Below, piece by piece: positions 1 through 12,180 of a stretch of 64,000 nt of DNA. The stretch is from the NCBI GenBank assembly GCA_028386065.3, contig JAKUCV010000166.1, positions 1 through 64,000 of the forward strand. Reading direction: 5' to 3'. Position numbers and translations under genes: made by a program. How positions within the stretch are numbered: position 1 is the stretch's first letter; every line of letters begins with the position of its first letter. This stretch comes from Turnera subulata. Its lineage: Eukaryota > Streptophyta > Magnoliopsida > Malpighiales > Passifloraceae. The notes under the pieces were generated by a model. The model was not told the DNA's origin. It ran no database searches and saw nothing but the letters and a program-made list of their open reading frames with translations.

Positions 1-1
1 T

Positions 2-100
2 ATTGATGATATTCGGCAGGATGCCGGGTTTGATTTGAGGCTTGCTAAGCCGGTTGACTATGTTGTTATGACATCTCTTTTTATTGAGGATTTTGGATAA
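2..100 (+). CDS. 3' end of an unidentified protein-coding gene (partial)
   Basis: An open frame enters from the left edge and ends at TAA (98-100), giving the last 32 residues of a protein that finishes KPVDYVVMTSLFIEDFG. Composition looks coding, and the sequence turns AT-rich soon after the stop, as expected of a 3' UTR and intergenic DNA. I do not recognise the family from this tail. It may be a terminal exon, and the splice acceptor would lie outside the window. Confidence 0.4.
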   Translation: MDDIRQDAGFDLRLAKPVDYVVMTSLFIEDFG

Positions 101-900
101 TGTTTTTGATATTGATTTTCGTGTCCCGGGTTTCAAGGGCATTTTGGTAATTTCCTTGAGTTTGGTATTTTATTGTTAAATTGGGACACGGGTGTTTCAC
201 AAACTCCCACAATGTTTACATGCATGCTTTGGTAGAATATACAAATCTGAAACTCAAAGTTTGTTATGATCAAAACACAATTAAGATCATAAATAGGATT
301 AGTTAGTATAATAAACTGAAAACTTATGTTAATTATATTTTGAGATAATTCTTCGATTAAAGTGCATAAATAAGATTAATTAACATAATAAACTCTTACG
401 CACATGCTAATCTAACTTGGCCAATAGATTCCCCTTAATCTACCGTTTCAGCTTAATTATGGAAATTATTCCTACCATCATTCATATTATAACTCTCCCA
501 TATCCATAATTCAAGTTTCTCTCACCTATCAAAAATTTAAAAATAATATTAAAATAACCATAAGAAGAAAAATTTAAAATTCAATCCATCAAATATAATA
601 AAAAGTAATCTTGTGGCTATAACCCAGCTTATAATAATATCATAATAAGAAAAAAGTCTAAATACTATTAAAAGTTCATAAACGCGATATTATCAAATAT
701 TGAGCACCCAATCTTTCTTTCTCTCTTCCGACATGTCAAAAAAATATCTCCCTCCATAGGGGTTCATCATGAATATGTTTAGCTACTTTTGCGTATGATG
801 GCCGCAGATACTTGGTTTTCTAGTGACTCATATCTTTCTCCACTTTCAGAAACACTAGTCGCAAATAGAGAAGTACCATTCAATTTTCTCTCCATTAAAT
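101..900. other. AT-rich intergenic stretch
   Basis: Nothing beyond the probable 3' UTR of the gene ending at 100. The sequence is AT-rich with short A and T runs and frequent stops in all frames. Confidence 0.5.
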
Positions 901-1688
901 CTAATTTTTTTTTGGATTCTCACCCATTATAGTTAAAGCTTGAGCCATTGCATACTGAAAATCCTCCCTTTTCTTCCGACGACTAGTCATTGAAGTCGAT
1001 GCTTTGCATTCTTTTCCTGAATTGTCCTTCATTATCCTCATTGGTGGAATCATCAAACTCTTGATCATCTTTTTTTTATCCTTCAGTAATTGAAGGATTT
1101 TTAGTACATGCATATTGACTTACTCTAGTAACTGTAGTGTCACCATAAATGCTGCATAGCTTATTAAAATGTGCGCAAAAAAATTATTCACTTTTTTTGT
1201 TATTCTTGTCGATTAATTTTTGATATTAGGATGAGAAAATTGCATTTGTTGTGCGATACTAAAATATGAATCAATTAAATGAAATATATCTAATTTAATA
1301 TAAGAATGCATGCGTACCTTATATAATTTTATCCATACATCGTTTTCAATAGTGACTTTTTCAATAGTGACTTGAAAAGTTGTGGCATTATATCCGATTC
1401 CAGTTTCTGCTATAAGTTTATTAAAAAATTTTCTTCTAGATCTCAAAGAACTGTACTTATTCTTTATCTGGTTGTTTGTAAATTCTTTTCCAGTTTTTTC
1501 TTTAGCTCCTCTTTGATTATTTTCCATGCATTCTTACTAAGAGTTGTTGTTTGTTTGTTCCCCTTCTTAACTTCATCTTCCATCAAGCATATGAAAAGAG
1601 ATCCCGTTTTTTCTACCCAAACCCCACTAGTTTCATCAATCTCAACAACGTCATCCTCATTTACTAGCTCATTATTAGTATTTTCCAT
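901..1688 (-). pseudogene. Decayed Myb/SANT-like DNA-binding domain gene
   Basis: Two overlapping minus-strand frames together cover one Myb/SANT-like domain of the kind found in L10-interacting MYB proteins and in proteins linked to PIF/Harbinger transposons. Frame one (1464-1688) has LMEDEVKKGNKQTTTLSKNA followed by W. Frame two (1213-1527) continues with NNQIKNKYSSLRSRRKFFNK and then an ETGIGYNATT segment. The switch near 1464-1527 implies a frameshift or a lost splice junction. A further frame at 901-1113 may be the C-terminal tail. The domain is clear, but the gene is broken, so it is probably a remnant of a transposon-associated or recently dead host gene. Confidence 0.65.
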
Positions 1689-1765
1689 CTATTAGTACAA
1701 CAAAAAAAGTTAAAAAGACAAGTAGATAATTCAAATTATAATGACAATCACGTCAAACTACCTAA

Positions 1766-2144
1766 GACCATCTCCAGTGTGGGCTTCATGACAGGACTCT
1801 ATTTGCCATATCAGCAATTTAGAGTCTGTCTCGCCACTGGAGGAAAAAGAGAAGCTCTATGAATAGAAGAGACCGTCTCTAAAAATAGAGACCGGGAGAG
1901 CCCGTCTCTATCTACTTTCTCTATTATTATATTATTTAATTTGTATATAATAAAAATTATATTTGTAAGATTAATAATATAATATACATATGGGTCCTCA
2001 ATAGAGCCTCCGAATAGAGCCTGTATGATTGGACGATATCAGAGGCTCTAAATGTAAGTGAAGGCTCTGTCTGATGTGGCGTTGATGTGGCGCTGATATG
2101 GCAATAATAGAGCCTCCGGATAGAGCCTGAGACTGGAGATGGTC
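1766..2144. mobile_element. PIF/Harbinger-type (Tourist-like) MITE
   Basis: The element is 379 bp with terminal inverted repeats GACCATCTCCAGT at the left and ACTGGAGATGGTC at the right. It is flanked by TAA at 1763-1765 and 2145-2147, the 3-bp target duplication typical of PIF/Harbinger elements. Short GAGGCTCTAT-like motifs recur inside in both orientations. There is no coding capacity. Confidence 0.8.
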
Positions 2145-2147
2145 TAA

Positions 2148-3168
2148 GCACCTGCTAGAGAAACCTCTCAAACTAAACCTGACATCGAGGGAGTAGAAGA
2201 CACTCTAGACAAGTTATTATGCAAATTAACTAGTTGTATTGCAATTTTCTTTAATGCGAATGTCATGAATGCAAACGAGGATCAATAAATAGAGTGGAAC
2301 ATGTATCAATTGGGACCATTTCCTTTATTACTGAATATACTAGTGGTTTCATTGCAATGCTTTAACAAGTTGCATACCTACCCATAAAAGAACATTTTTT
2401 TTTAAAAAAAGGTAAATATTCAAGAAAAGTTTAGGTCTTGTAGCTCCCAATTTAAGATATTAAACCAAGTGTCTCTTTGAGTATGTGTTTTAGGTTCCTA
2501 TTCTAGATATTGACTTTTTTTTAGCAGACATTTAACAATAACCTAATTCATGGAAAAAATCAATCAGGAAGCCAATCACTCTTGAGGAAGCTTAAAGGAT
2601 CAAATCAAGCCGTCAAACACGACAAGGAAGCATAAAAAAAAGGAAGCAAAGACTGGATAAAATTGAAGACAAAAAGAACAAAAGTAACCCAGGAACATAA
2701 GATAAAGAAATAAAAATCTATAGTTTTTTATACAAGTGATTTTATTTATATACATGACAGAAAGTGGCCATGCCAACTCAGTAGAAAAAAGAACTCGTAT
2801 TCAAAAGCTATGAACAAATTTCAATGTATAGTTATCATCAATAATAATAACACATAGCATGCATATCAAAAAAGTAAAAATTACGGAAGAGAGTAATTAT
2901 CTTAATCTCAATGATGAAAAGTGTGATGAATAATTTATTGGGAGGTCAAGAAGAGTTTGCGAGAGATGAAATTCACAGAGATTAGGGTTATGAGGAAGAT
3001 ATAAAGTTCCTATATAATGGTGAAACTTAAAACCTAAAACCACTTTTAATAGTTTTTTTTAAAGTAGATTTTGTTTCCACTTCATCCCTAAAAAACAAAA
3101 GCCTATAGGTCTATAGTTTTTTTTTTACCAAAAACTGCAACAATAACAAACATGCCCAGGATTGAATA
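2148..3168. other. AT-rich intergenic stretch
   Basis: No coding potential or RNA gene was seen. There are several homopolymer T and A runs and no recognisable element. Confidence 0.45.
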
Positions 3169-5059
3169 GCATTTTTTTTTTTGTCGAAAGTGCAGGATAT
3201 ATCATTCATTCATGAACATACCACCAGAGAAAAACTGGTGAAAATTGAGTTTTAAACATATATCCAGCAATAATCAAATAAAAAGGGGGTGAAAAAGTCT
3301 CTATTGCCTCCTAAAACAACATCACCAAAAGTTTTGCAGGACACATAAATAATAGCAGAACCAAATAATAACAGAGCAACATAATTAGGGATGGCACAAG
3401 GAGGATTCAAATCCATGGCTCCAGCTTCTCGGGTTGGGTTGCATCTGAGGGTGGAGCACATTTTTTGCAGGACGGTGTTTGATTGGTTAATACCAATTTC
3501 GCCTCATGTTTGTCTTGCTAGACAAGAACATGCCTTAATCGGCACTTCATCATCACCCCGATCCATGGTCGGTGCCATTGTTGAATCTCCCCTGTTTACA
3601 TAAGATATCACAGCACCAGAGACATAAGCCCAGTGCATGAAAAGAGTGTAGAGGTGACTGCATCCATCCATTCAAAATAAGACACCACCTCTACCAAAAT
3701 TCACCAAAAGGTGACAAAATATTTGTGGCCCTTTGGCACCCTAAGATGACACCCAGACCACCATCCCTCACTCTCATTTCTTTGGGGATTGGCCACTCTT
3801 AGCAGAGTCGGCCATTATGGCATCCTTAATGAGCTTCTTGCCACTTTGTTCGCCCTTTTGAACCAGAACCACTGTTTCTTTAATGCAAGCTTCCATCTTC
3901 TCCCTACGCCTCATCTCAGTCTCCGACGAGTCATGTATTACCTGTATAGTCCTGACAAGCCTCTTCTAGTGTTGCTTCTTGCCTGTGGAGTAGGCTGGTA
4001 CTTCCTTTTCGATGAAGGCAGCAAGTTCAACAATCAATTTCACCCACCCAGAATGAAGGCCATCAATTATGGCGTTGCCTTCCTCCGTGCCTAAGACACT
4101 ACCAGCCCTTCTCTTCTTACCTCTTCCCTAGGTATCCTCCACTGACAGCCTATGAGGGGTTGTATCTAGGGGTGGGCTCGGTTGAGTGTGGTTTCCATTA
4201 GCCACCACTCCCTGTGCAGGTCCTGTGGAGGTCATCGCAGCATCGTCCGCGTGCACTGAAGGTGTTGGCTGGCTGGACTTTGGCGCTCTAAGTCTTGGTA
4301 TGAACCAAGTTGACCTCTCTTTAGCCCTTAGCCAGGGCCTGAAACTAAGAACGGAGTCCTTCTCTTCATTCTCTATCTTCCTCTGGGAGCGATCACAATG
4401 GCGTGTGGGGTGGGAGATTCTGCCACAATTGTAACAGAACTTTCCTAGGCACTCATACCGCACCTCGACCTAGTGCTTCGTGTCTAGAATACCGTCACGT
4501 GAATGCCTGCGAGACGTTCCGGGAGGAACTCGACCCTAACATGAATAAAGCCGTTCCACCCCATATAGTTTTCAATCCTGTCATCAATCTCAATAGCAAC
4601 ACAAAAAAACACTAAACAATTTCTTAATTTTTAAATAATCCAAAAAGTCTAAAGGTAGATTGTGGAGTTGGACCCAGAACCAGGATAGCCTCATCGGGAT
4701 GTGGTTGAGGGGTACCTTAGGGGACCATCTGCGTAGATTCAACTGCGCATTACACACCAGCCAAGGCATCCCTTTGTACACTTTCTTGCAATCTTCTTCA
4801 AACTCAAACCCAAATAGAAAGACACTGCCACTTTTTTCTATTACCATGAAACTTCCTCTAATATCCCAAACCTTTTTCATGTTAGATTTCACAATTCCAG
4901 CTACAAAAGATTGATTGGCGTAGATCTTATCGACGAGATCGAACCGTGTTATCAGATCCCAAGTCTCTGCTCCACTTCACCCGAGGGCAGTGCTACTGGG
5001 ATGTCTTTAAGGCTGACGTTGAAGTCTTCCTCACGGAATTCTTCTCCCACACGAGCCAT
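3169..5059 (-). mobile_element. LINE remnant: ORF1 (DUF4283 plus CCHC zinc knuckle)
   Basis: The minus strand encodes fragments of the ORF1 protein of a plant L1-type LINE. A start at 5059 reads MARVGEEFREEDFNVSLKDI and soon hits a stop. The frame at 4590-4892 has the DUF4283 core, with KVWDIRGSFMVIEKSG and later SWFWVQLHNLPLDF. The frame at 4128-4463 has a zinc knuckle, CYNCGRISHPTRHC (C-x2-C-x4-H-x4-C), followed by a low-complexity linker. A degenerate frame with one stop continues to about 3810. The 3' end is probably the A-run seen as T's at 3170-3182. ORF2 is absent. This is a dead copy. Confidence 0.7.
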
Positions 5060-5464
5060 GGTTTGAGTTTTCTTGCTCTAAAGTTATGAACTTCTCCGGT
5101 GTAGATCTGTAGGAAAACTGGATGGAGAAGGCAGAGAGAGTAAAGCTTTGTTTCTTAGATAATCTCGTATGGAGATATAACTGGTTGTGTGTTTTTAATA
5201 CACGTGCGGAGTAAATGAAAAGGCAAGGGGTGGAGACGAGTAGTCAAGGAGATGCATGCACGAGATTTCAAATTTCGAAGGATCGGAACAGAATAACTAC
5301 AGCCTGTAGGGGGTTAGAGTCTTTGTTAGAGAGAATGCTGAGGAAAAGTTTAGAGAAAGACACCATAGCTTCACCCAAATGAGAATGCAGAGGATGAAGA
5401 AGTGATAAAAATTATAACATTAATGTATATAGGAGGATATTAATTTTCTCGGTATCAACAAGAA

Positions 5465-5549
5465 GGGGTGGTGGCGCAGTTGGCTAGCGCGTAGGTCTCA
5501 TAGCTCCAGAGTTATCCTGAGGTCGAGAGTTCGAGCCTCTCTCACCCCA
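5465..5549 (+). tRNA. tRNA-Met (CAT), elongator type, with an 11-nt intron
   Basis: The 85-nt gene has acceptor arm GGGGTGG pairing with the 3' CTCACCCC region, and discriminator A at 5549. The A box is around TGGCGCAGTTGGC and the B box is GAGTTCGAGCC. The anticodon CAT lies at 5499-5501. An 11-nt intron at 5503-5513 sits one base 3' of the anticodon, the usual place in nuclear tRNAs. Removing it gives 74 nt that agree with the plant elongator tRNA-Met as I remember it. Transcription is expected from the internal boxes by RNA polymerase III. Confidence 0.95.
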
Positions 5550-5580
5550 AGTCCTTTTTTATTTTTTGGGTCTTTACACT

Positions 5581-5705
5581 TGGGCCTACTCTACCGATCC
5601 AGATACTTGGGTCTTTTTGTGTCTTTATACTTGGGTTACCGTTCTTACGGCCCATCTAGCTCGTCGACTAACCCGGATCCCCCCTCTTAACTTCCAAAAA
5701 CCCTA
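5581..5705 (+). promoter_or_regulatory. Candidate NSN1 promoter motifs: site II and telobox
   Basis: TGGGCC lies at 5581-5586 and GGCCCA at 5649-5654 (site II type). AAACCCTA lies at 5698-5705, 74 bp before the NSN1 start codon. Site II plus telobox is the known signature of plant ribosome-biogenesis promoters, which fits the nucleolar GTPase downstream. The motifs are seen; their function here is inferred. Confidence 0.55.
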
Positions 5706-5778
5706 GCATTATTACAAAGCTAAAACCACCGGCCATTCTTTCCCGTCTTCCACCTCTCTCGCTGCTTACACTTTCAAG

Positions 5779-8700
5779 ATGGTGAAGAAGAGCAAAAGTG
5801 AGCAACCCTCGACCAATATATGTTATTTTAAAACCAAATTTTACAACTGTTTTTTTCTTTGTTCTTCCTCGAGTCCTGCTGTGATATAATTCCTTTTTGT
5901 TTTTTTTTTTTTTTGGGTCTGTGTAGAGAGCAAGAGCAAAAGAACGACACTGAAGCAGAAGTACAAGGTCATAAAGAAAGTAAAGGAGCACCACAGGAAG
6001 AAGGCGAAGGAAGCTAAAAAGAAAGGCGTGACCCACAAACGCAAGGTCGAAAAGGATCCCGGTATCCCCAATGACTGGCCTTTCAAGGAGCAGGAGCTCA
6101 AGGCTCTCGAAGCCCGCCGAGCACGTGCTCTCGAGGAGTTGGAGCAGAAGAAAGCTGCCCGCAAAGAGAGGGTATCTTATTTTCGTTTTCATCTCATGCA
6201 ATTTGTATTCATTGATTGTTTTTTTTTTTGGGGGGGGGGAGTCTACTTTTATGCTCATTTTGGTTGCTTATGCCTTTTTAGGCTAGAAAGAGGAAGCTAG
6301 GTTTGCTAGAAGAGGATGATGACGTCTCTAAATTGGCTAATGAGGCTTTGGTAAAAGATCAAATTTTTGGGGAGCGTGACGAGGGTGGCGATTCTACTAG
6401 AATGGCTAGAAACAGAGGTATGCTTCTTTGGTTTTGGAAGGTGTGCATTATGGGTGGCGATGGTCTTGAGTATTGAAGACAATGTCTTTTATTTTGGTGC
6501 AGATAATTCAGAGAGATCATTCTACAAGGAGTTGGTCAAAGTCATTGAAGAATCGGACGTCATTTTGGAAGTTCTCGATGCTCGGGATCCCCTTGGTACC
6601 CGTTGTGTTGACATGGAAGAGATGGTGAAGAAGGCGGGTTATGATAAGCGCATTGTCTTGCTTCTGAACAAAATTGGTAATTTTCCTGTCTGCCAATATT
6701 CCATTTGACTTCTGGTGGCAGCTTCTAACATATATCAATTGTGTCAAGCATTTGAAATTTTTGAGCTCTCTATTTGCTTAACATATTATGTTTCATGTTC
6801 ACTTATTGTTTTTTCCCCCAATATTTGGATTATAGATCTTGTTCCTCGAGAAGCTGTTGAGAAGTGGCTTAAATATCTCAGAGCATCAGGCCCTGCTGTT
6901 GCTTTCAAGTGCAGTACCCAGGAGCAGAGATCAAACTTAGGGTGGAAGTCCTCAAAAAAATCAGCAAAACCAAGCAATCTGCAAACGAGTGATTGTCTCG
7001 GTGCAGATTCTCTTGTAAAACTGCTTAAAAATTACACAAGAAGTCATCAGGTATACTGATCTGTTTGATCTGTTCTCTATCTTTCCTTATAGAAAGTGGG
7101 TTGTAAGGTTAGATAAACGCTTGAAGTGATGCATTCCTTTTATGTTCTCTCGTTCAAAATGGTCTACTGTTATATTTGATAGCCAAGTTGTCTAATCATG
7201 TTATTATATGCTTTTCCCTCCCTGCAGATCAAGAAATCTATTACAGTTGGTGTAATTGGCTTGCCTAATGTGGGTAAGAGTAGTCTAATTAACAGTTTGA
7301 AGAGAAGCCATGTGGTCAACGTTGGTGCTACTCCAGGACTAACAAGATCGATGCAAGAAGTTCATTTGGATAAGAATGTTAAATTGTTAGATTGTCCAGG
7401 TGTTGTAATGCTAAAGTCTGCTGAAAATGATGCTTCTGTAGCTCTTCGAAACTGCAAAAGAATTGAGAAGTTAGATGATCCGATAAGTCCAGGTAACTTA
7501 ACGGTTCTTCTTTATGTTTTCCTTTATTTGACCAACCAACTGCACGCTGCTCCCTGCCATTCTGGTGAGACAAGCTAAGTTTTTTTTTTTTGTAGAGAAA
7601 ATACTTCTCTTTTATTCTGTTCATTCTGGGTTGGGGTTGTGGAGACAGAACTGGCGAGTATAGTATCAGATCTATATTGCTTGTGCTTGCGCTTGCTTTT
7701 CCTTTATTCAGTGTTATGGTTGCCTTGAGGTAGTCCTGGATATTCTGTTGACATTGTAATTCTTGGGCAAGAATATGTTGCTAATGACCAATTGCAATAT
7801 TTTCTTGCTGCACAAATGCAAGCATCGACCTATGTCGACAGGCATGAAATAAAGTTCATAGGTTGCGTGCCTGATTGGTTCTTTAGTTATATCTCTGTAG
7901 TTCTCTGCCATGCAAAATGCTTCTTGGGTTCTGTATGCATCTTCAAAATGTATTTTGTTTTCTAAAATGTGTTGGATACTTCTTTGGGCAGAAGTCTTTT
8001 GATATAATAAATTGTTAAAGCTTTGTTCTATCTTTAATTTTTCAAAATAGTTATAGATACTGACCCTCATTTATCTTCTGTGGACAATACAGTAAAAGAA
8101 ATCCTCAATAGGTGCCCGGGAAAGCTGTTGGTGACACTGTACAAGATCCCAGAGTTTGATTCTGTTGATGACTTTCTGCAGAAGGTGGCTACTGTAAGAG
8201 GTAGGCTAAAAAAGGGTGGTATTGTGGATGTTGAAGCTGCCGCTAGGATTGTTCTGCATGACTGGAATGAAGGTATGCATTTCTAAGTTTCTGCAATTTC
8301 TCTACCTTCTTGGAATGTTAAATGAAGACAGACGAGGAAAAGATGGGCAACAAAATTTGTGAAGAAAGAGAAACCACTGAAATGACATTCTTTGTTTACT
8401 GTTTTTTAGGTAAGATCCCATACTACACCATGCCGCCAGCTGTGGTTCAAGAGGAACCTTCTGAGGCAAAGATTGTTTCTGAGCTGGGGAAGGAATTTAA
8501 CTTAGATGAAATTTACAGCAGTCAGACCTCCTTTATTGGAAGTCTGAAGTCTGTTAATGATTTCAATCCTGTGGAAGTTCCTCCAAGTCGTCCCCTCAAT
8601 TTTGATGAAAAGATGCTAGAGGTTTGCAATTTCTCTCAAATTTCTTCATTGCTCTTACTAGCTGCATGCAACGCATCTATGATACCCCTGCTTCATGCTT

Positions 8701-9458
8701 TTTTTTCTTAGTTGTGCTCATTTTTTCCCCTCCAATGCTATGAATGCTAGATTGTTACGCTGTCCTTATTATATAAGAAAAGATATGGAGATGCAGAAAG
8801 GTTTCTCTGATTTAGAATATGTTACACGGATTATCTTCTCGGAAAGAGCTTTGGGAAGTTCTATCAGATTGGCGTTTTCAAATATTTATCCATTCAACCC
8901 CCGCAAGGGAGAAATAGGACGATGTTTTTTCTTCAACTTTGTTATTTTGTTGAGGCCAAAATGATTTCTTTCAGATAGTAATGTTCCTGGAAGATGATAA
9001 AATTCTGATTGCACTTTGTAGTTTCATATGGGTAATCACTTCTTCAATTTCTTTCGTTATATGTCACTAACTTTCTGACTATTACCACCACTCATCAGGA
9101 AGACGCAAAACCCCAACCATCAACTCAAGGCGATGGAAGCTCTGAAAATGGGGTTGAGAATGATGAGGACGAGCCCATGGGATCTGAAAAAGATGACGTG
9201 AGCAAGGCTGCAGCCAAAAATGCAACTAGCCGGCAAAATGAGAAGCTGTACTCAGCAGAAGGTATGCTTAATCCGAGAATGAAAAGGGCAGAAAAGAAAA
9301 GAAGGAAAAAAGCTGCTAAAGTGGACTCAATGGATGATGACTATGACTTTAAAGTGGATTACGTGAAGAAGGATTCTACTATGGACGCTGATGATGATGA
9401 TGATGATGAAATTATCGGAGAGGTACCCATGTCTGGTGTTGAGTTCGATGATGAGTGA
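5779..9458 (+). CDS. NSN1: Nucleostemin-like nucleolar GTPase NSN1
   Basis: This encodes the plant nucleostemin/GNL3-type GTPase, which works in the nucleolus on pre-60S ribosome assembly and affects meristem and floral development. Nine coding exons join in frame with GT-AG borders: 5779-5797, 5927-6171, 6282-6417, 6503-6676, 6836-7050, 7228-7492, 8093-8272, 8410-8621 and 9099-9458, giving 601 residues. The N-terminus is strongly basic (MVKKSKKSKSKR, a nucleolar signal) and followed by a coiled coil. The GTPase is circularly permuted, as in the YlqF/YawG family: NKID (G4) at about 189-192 precedes GLPNVGKSS (G1) at about 274-282 and DCPG (G3) at about 318-321. The tail is acidic (DADDDDDDE). 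The match to Arabidopsis NSN1 is close throughout. All motifs are intact, so it should be functional. Confidence 0.95.
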
Positions 9459-10101
9459 CGTTTGCGGTTGTCATGACCTTGAAATGGGCTTATAATTTGT
9501 TTAAGCCTTATATAATTTTGTCTCCTGTTTAAGTGCCTTTTTCTTTACTTATCTCAATTTTTTGGAAAAATTGTAAACTCTGCCATGCAACAAGGAAATT
9601 CATCATGAAGTGGATGGCCTATTTATTCCGTTATGTGTGGTGTCATCGAAAGTCAACAATATATTTGTTGTGGCGGTTGAAAATTGTCATCCCGAATCAA
9701 GTAAACTGGTAGCTACCCTTCTTCGACATGTTAATTTTACGCGTCGGCGGCAAATTTTGATTGGACAAGTTCGTTTCCCTTTGCCGTTTAGAAGTTGTAC
9801 TCGAGTGTTGAATTTGGATTTTACACAGTCTACATTCTGTAGAATCCAAACAATGAAAAAAACTTGACCAGGAATTGTGGGCTGTTGTCGATACCATGTA
9901 GTTGGTGTGCGGATGACGAGATCAGGTAGGCTAGTTGGGTGCGATAATTATGTTTGGAATTGAGTTGATGAATACCAGAAGATTATTCAATTATCCCATG
10001 TAACTATAGATGTGAATAACTGGATCACAATGTATTAGCCAAGCCATTATAACATCTAAATTCTGTGAGTGAAACATTCAAGGAACATTGGTAATAAACG
10101 C
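9459..10101. other. Convergent 3' regions of NSN1 and the At4g13200-like gene
   Basis: The two genes face each other across about 640 bp, which should hold both 3' UTRs. No extra gene is seen. Confidence 0.5.
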
Positions 10102-12180
10102 TCAGTCATCATCTGAAACTCCAATAACAGGCCCTTGCTCGGCAGGATCTGTACTCTCCCCAATGCTGTTGATAGTAGTTTCAGTTGATGAAGCGGAATT
10201 TTCAGGAGTAGCGCCATTAACTGGTGTTGCATCTACGCTGCTAGGCTTGCGGACAATACCCTGCGCTTCCATGGCTTCTCGGGCTGCTTTCTCTTTGGCT
10301 CTTTTGGCTCTTTCAAACACATCTTCCTACACGCAAGTGTCATTTAAGCACAGGCACTTAGATAACAGGGGATGCGGTTAAATTGTTGGAATCTAGTATC
10401 AAAAAGACATTTGAGGGCATTCAATCTTTCCAGACACCAATTTCGAGATCTGAATTGGAACTTGGAAGCATGAAACCCCAAGTGGATTGATTTCAAAAAC
10501 AAGTAATGATAGCTGAATTGCAATTCCAGCGTTACATATGCCAGGACAGAGCAGCAAGCAAGCATGCCAACTCATGCAAATGGAGGACATAGGGATATTC
10601 AATTTTCAATTCCTATATAGGCAGTAGTTTCATATGTTCTAGCAGATGCGTTGCATTTTGCACACAAATGTTCTCATATCTCGATATATGAGAACAGATC
10701 CTACGTGCTTGCACAGGTGTTACCTGAAAGTCTTGTATTTGCCTCTGTTGCTCTGCTTGAAGCCTGCCAACTGTACTCAAAAACTCCCCAACAGCAGATT
10801 CAACACGCTCATTAAGTGCTTCTGCCAGAGCCTTTCCCAAGAAAAATGCATCCAGTACATTCCTGCTGTCACCATCACCTGCGAAATTGAGCATTCAATT
10901 TGCCAGTAATGGAGGAACTACGATTGCAAAAGTAGACCACACTACAGCACAGACTCAATAGTACTGTGGCTTATCCTTGAAAATTTCAGGTCCTGATCAA
11001 TATTTGACAGTAACTGATCTCCTTCAACATATAAACTCTGTACAAACCACGAGTAGAGGAGAACCATCAGTTAGGCCTTGTCATTTCAGTTTTCTAGCAC
11101 CATTAACTCAACCAATAGTCTTCAGTGAGGTTTTAAATTCACCATGCCCAAGCTCCATTTTTCTTTTCCTTGCACAAAATCATTATCGACACATAAGTTA
11201 ACTGCAGCAAAGACCCTGCCTGCCTACTTCCAAGTCCTATCGCACAGTTCCCAGCTAGCATCAAATGCATTGTAAAATTCTTAATTTACAACCATGCTGC
11301 TGCTTTTAGCTAGGCACAATCAGAATCTACACAAGTCAGACTAAACATTCTTAGTAACTATAAGCAGTCTTATCATTTGAAAGATGGGACACCAAGTGCA
11401 GCTGTAGACACTCTAGTCAAATAGCAAGGCAGAATTAGTAAAAACGACCATTGTCTTTGCTTTAAAAGAGTGATAAGAATTCTCAACTAGCCTATATCTT
11501 GAAGTGCTAAAACACAACTCCACTCCCAACTTTAGGAACCATAGCCTTCTCTCTTGTTACTTTGGATCCGAAAGCATATGCAAGTAAACAAAAAACACTA
11601 TTCTTCAGAATTCACAGCTCCTAATAGAAGATGGCACAAATCAAATGACTCCAAATCACTCCATTATAGAGAACCGGTCATCATTTGAAAAGAATAATTC
11701 CAATGTGGTTTCAAGTTTAGAATTTGAGACCCAAAAATTGAATAAAAATCCTAGACTTGCTTAACAACAGCAGAGGGCTTAACTGAAAAATGCTTGATTT
11801 ACTAAACGGACATAAAAATTCAAAGAACCAGACAAGCAAAGCAAACAAGTAACTCTAATCACAGACCGTACAACATGTTAATTCTAACGCCACAGCAAAA
11901 TTCTTGTCATTTCACACACCACTAAGATTCCCAAGACACAGAATATCAAACACAGACCCGCAATTGTACCTGAACCAAAGCCACCGGGTCCACTGCTGCT
12001 GTTGCAGCGAACGCCGATTCCGTCAGACCTCAAGCCCAACTGGGTTTTCAGCTTTGTATCAGAGAAACGCAGGATACGAGGATTAACCGAGCTAAGTTTA
12101 TGGTTGTAGCAGCTACTGTGGGCTTTAGATTGAAGAGAACAGATGCTACCACAGGGTGTAAAGGCTGAAACTCCGCCCAT
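10102..12180 (-). CDS. Chloroplast protein of unknown function, At4g13200 type
   Basis: Three coding exons on the minus strand (11970-12180, 10724-10878, 10102-10326) join in frame to give 196 residues. The first 55 or so residues are rich in Ser, Lys and Arg and poor in acidic residues, like a chloroplast transit peptide, ending near VRCNSSSGPGG. The conserved core follows: SRNVLDAFFLGKALAEALNE, then a helical heptad-like stretch (VGEFLSTVGRLQAEQQRQIQ) and a basic helix (ERAKRAKEKAAREAMEAQG). The tail is acidic and Ser/Thr-rich, ending SDDD. It matches the family annotated as uncharacterized protein At4g13200, chloroplastic; as I recall, Arabidopsis members are found with plastoglobules or thylakoids. 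The function is unknown. The first intron is about 1.1 kb. Confidence 0.88.

Noticed and set aside
5668..6258. 196- and 107-residue minus-strand frames over the first NSN1 exons
   Set aside because: Antisense shadows of NSN1 exon 2 and its introns.
8695..8964. Open frame in the last NSN1 intron
   Set aside because: It lies wholly between the exons ending at 8621 and starting at 9099 and matches nothing.
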